From Apteryx mantelli (taxonomy: Eukaryota > Chordata > Aves > Apterygiformes > Apterygidae): 64,000 bases of DNA. Below are positions 62,711 to 64,000 of this stretch, one piece after another. The DNA is taken from positions 34,368,583 through 34,432,582 of the forward strand of contig NC_089985.1 of the NCBI RefSeq assembly GCF_036417845.1, given 5' to 3'. How positions within the stretch are numbered: the first letter of the stretch is position 1; every line of letters starts with the position of its first letter. A program made the position numbers and the translations under genes. The notes under the pieces were generated by a model. That model made no database searches and was not told where the DNA came from. It worked only from the letters and a program-made list of their open reading frames with translations.

Positions 62711-64000
62711 GCATCCACCCTCAGCCTTCCTCAAAACTCAGCACTGAGACCTCCTAGAATCATTTAATTTAAAATAATCCCGTGAACTGAGATTTTACAT
62801 CCTTCCAAAATATACAGCAAACTACTTCATCATGAGCTGTACAGGCTTTTAAAGATTTTAGAAACCATCTAACCTACTTTAACAAGAAGTGGAGCATACC
62901 ATCCTCTAAAGGGGCAAGGAGGAACATGGGTGCACACAGGTATTAATTCCGTAGCTGCCGCAGCGGGCATGTTGCAGTCAGAATCTGATGGAGATGTGTT
63001 TGTTATGATCGTGTGGGTGCGAAATGTTGAGGGCAGTAGCTAAAGAGAACAACTATTTACTGTAGTCAGGAAAGAATGCCTCCAATTAGAAGACTATTAA
63101 CTTTGTAACAACTGTAGCCCGAAGTATTGAACTTTAAAAGTTTCTGAATCTCAGTGTGTTCTACCAAATATTCATCAATTTGCAAAGCAAGTAAGACCTC
63201 CAACAGGGTCCTCTAAGGATCATGAATGCTATCTCCTATAAGGAACACATATTTACAGAAAAATTCTGCCACTGAACATGATGGACAAATGTGAAAAAGT
63301 TGCAAGTGGCACGCATATTTCAACAAGACGGATGAGAGAAACAGATTTTCAGCATTTTGATTGAAGGACACAAAGAAGAAAAAAGGAAGGGCATAGATGA
63401 TCAGAAAGACAGGCTCAAACTCCTCCTGAGAAGCCGTCTACTATTTTTGTATTATCCATGAGGTAGATCATTAACATGGCACCTCAAAAAACTTCTACAC
63501 AGTGCAGCCTTAGTCTGCTGAGCTACATTTTCCATTCAAGAGGTAAATAAAATGATTCCTTTATTACTATATAATATCACCTGCTTATTAACCAAATGCT
63601 GAACTGTTATGGCTCAAAGTATTCATTTTAACATGCCTTCTATGGGTCAATTGTCTGTAACTGTCTTAGTCGGGGTTAATCTTTCTGGTTTTAGCCTTAC
63701 TCTTTGACTAAACTTTTTGAAAAAGTCTAAGGTTCCTAAACTAACAGTTACATGCCACCGGTATCAACATTTCTCAACCATGCACACACAGGCAAAAGAA
63801 AAGCTGTACAGCTGCTCTATCACTGTGCTATACTACTACTATATATTACTTATTACTGAAGTATTACAAAGAAGATGGTATTCATCTCCTCAACATACAA
63901 AGTCTATCACAATTAGCTGATTTTCTGAGCATGGCAAAACACTTTCTTTCCTTTTCTTTAATCTGTGACACATTTATAGCAATGTTGCTCTGTAGCAACA
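62711..64000. other. Non-coding stretch at the right end
   Basis: Unique AT-rich DNA beyond the provirus, within BEND5 intron 1. Nothing else recognised. Confidence 0.6.

Larger units (their letters stand above)
48866..64000 (-). other. BEND5: BEND5 intron 1 (3' part)
   Basis: At least 15.1 kb of non-coding DNA upstream of exon 2. It contains the solo LTR, the CR1 tail, a MIR relic and the defective provirus, all listed separately. I looked for the N-terminal exon of BEND5 (a GC-rich first exon) and saw none. The stretches 48866-55470 and 62711-64000 show nothing recognisable beyond short A-runs. Confidence 0.85.

Overview
The window is vertebrate nuclear DNA, most likely from a bird. It is AT-rich, with sparse coding sequence and large introns. 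It carries a CR1 retrotransposon 3' end with the octamer tail typical of birds, an ERV3/ERVL-like provirus, a solo LTR and several very old MIR/L3-type relics. There are no bacterial-style genes, operons or CRISPR arrays.

The one gene recognised with certainty is BEND5, on the minus strand. Five coding exons (2 to 6 of the known six-exon layout) lie at 48732-48865, 46658-47033, 40148-40296, 35484-35697 and 31381-31541. All have canonical splice sites and phases that agree (1, 0, 1, 0, 1). Together they encode 344 residues, against 421 for human BEND5. The missing N-terminal ~76 residues (exon 1) should lie beyond base 64000. The exons give an acidic linker, a long coiled coil and the C-terminal BEN DNA-binding domain. 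Two AATAAA signals, one overlapping the stop codon, suggest a very short 3' UTR.

Layout. 1-5500: GC and CpG-rich patches alternating with AT-rich DNA, no recognised gene. 5749-5960 (minus): an exon-like 70-codon open frame with a good acceptor and coding-like codons, not recognised. 6000-31361: non-coding, with small tandem duplications, a MIR relic, a possible 280-bp element with 16-bp inverted ends, and an L3/CR1 relic. 31362-48865: BEND5. 48866-64000: BEND5 intron 1, which holds the solo LTR (55686-56199), the CR1 tail (about 57860-58410) and a defective minus-strand provirus (59224-62710) with two LTRs, a tRNA-Ser-like primer site, a decayed gag, a protease relic and a pol cut off within reverse transcriptase.

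In mammals BEND5 sits in an intron of AGBL4 on the same strand, so much of this window may also be AGBL4 intron. I found no AGBL4 exon, but a short one could be missed by eye.
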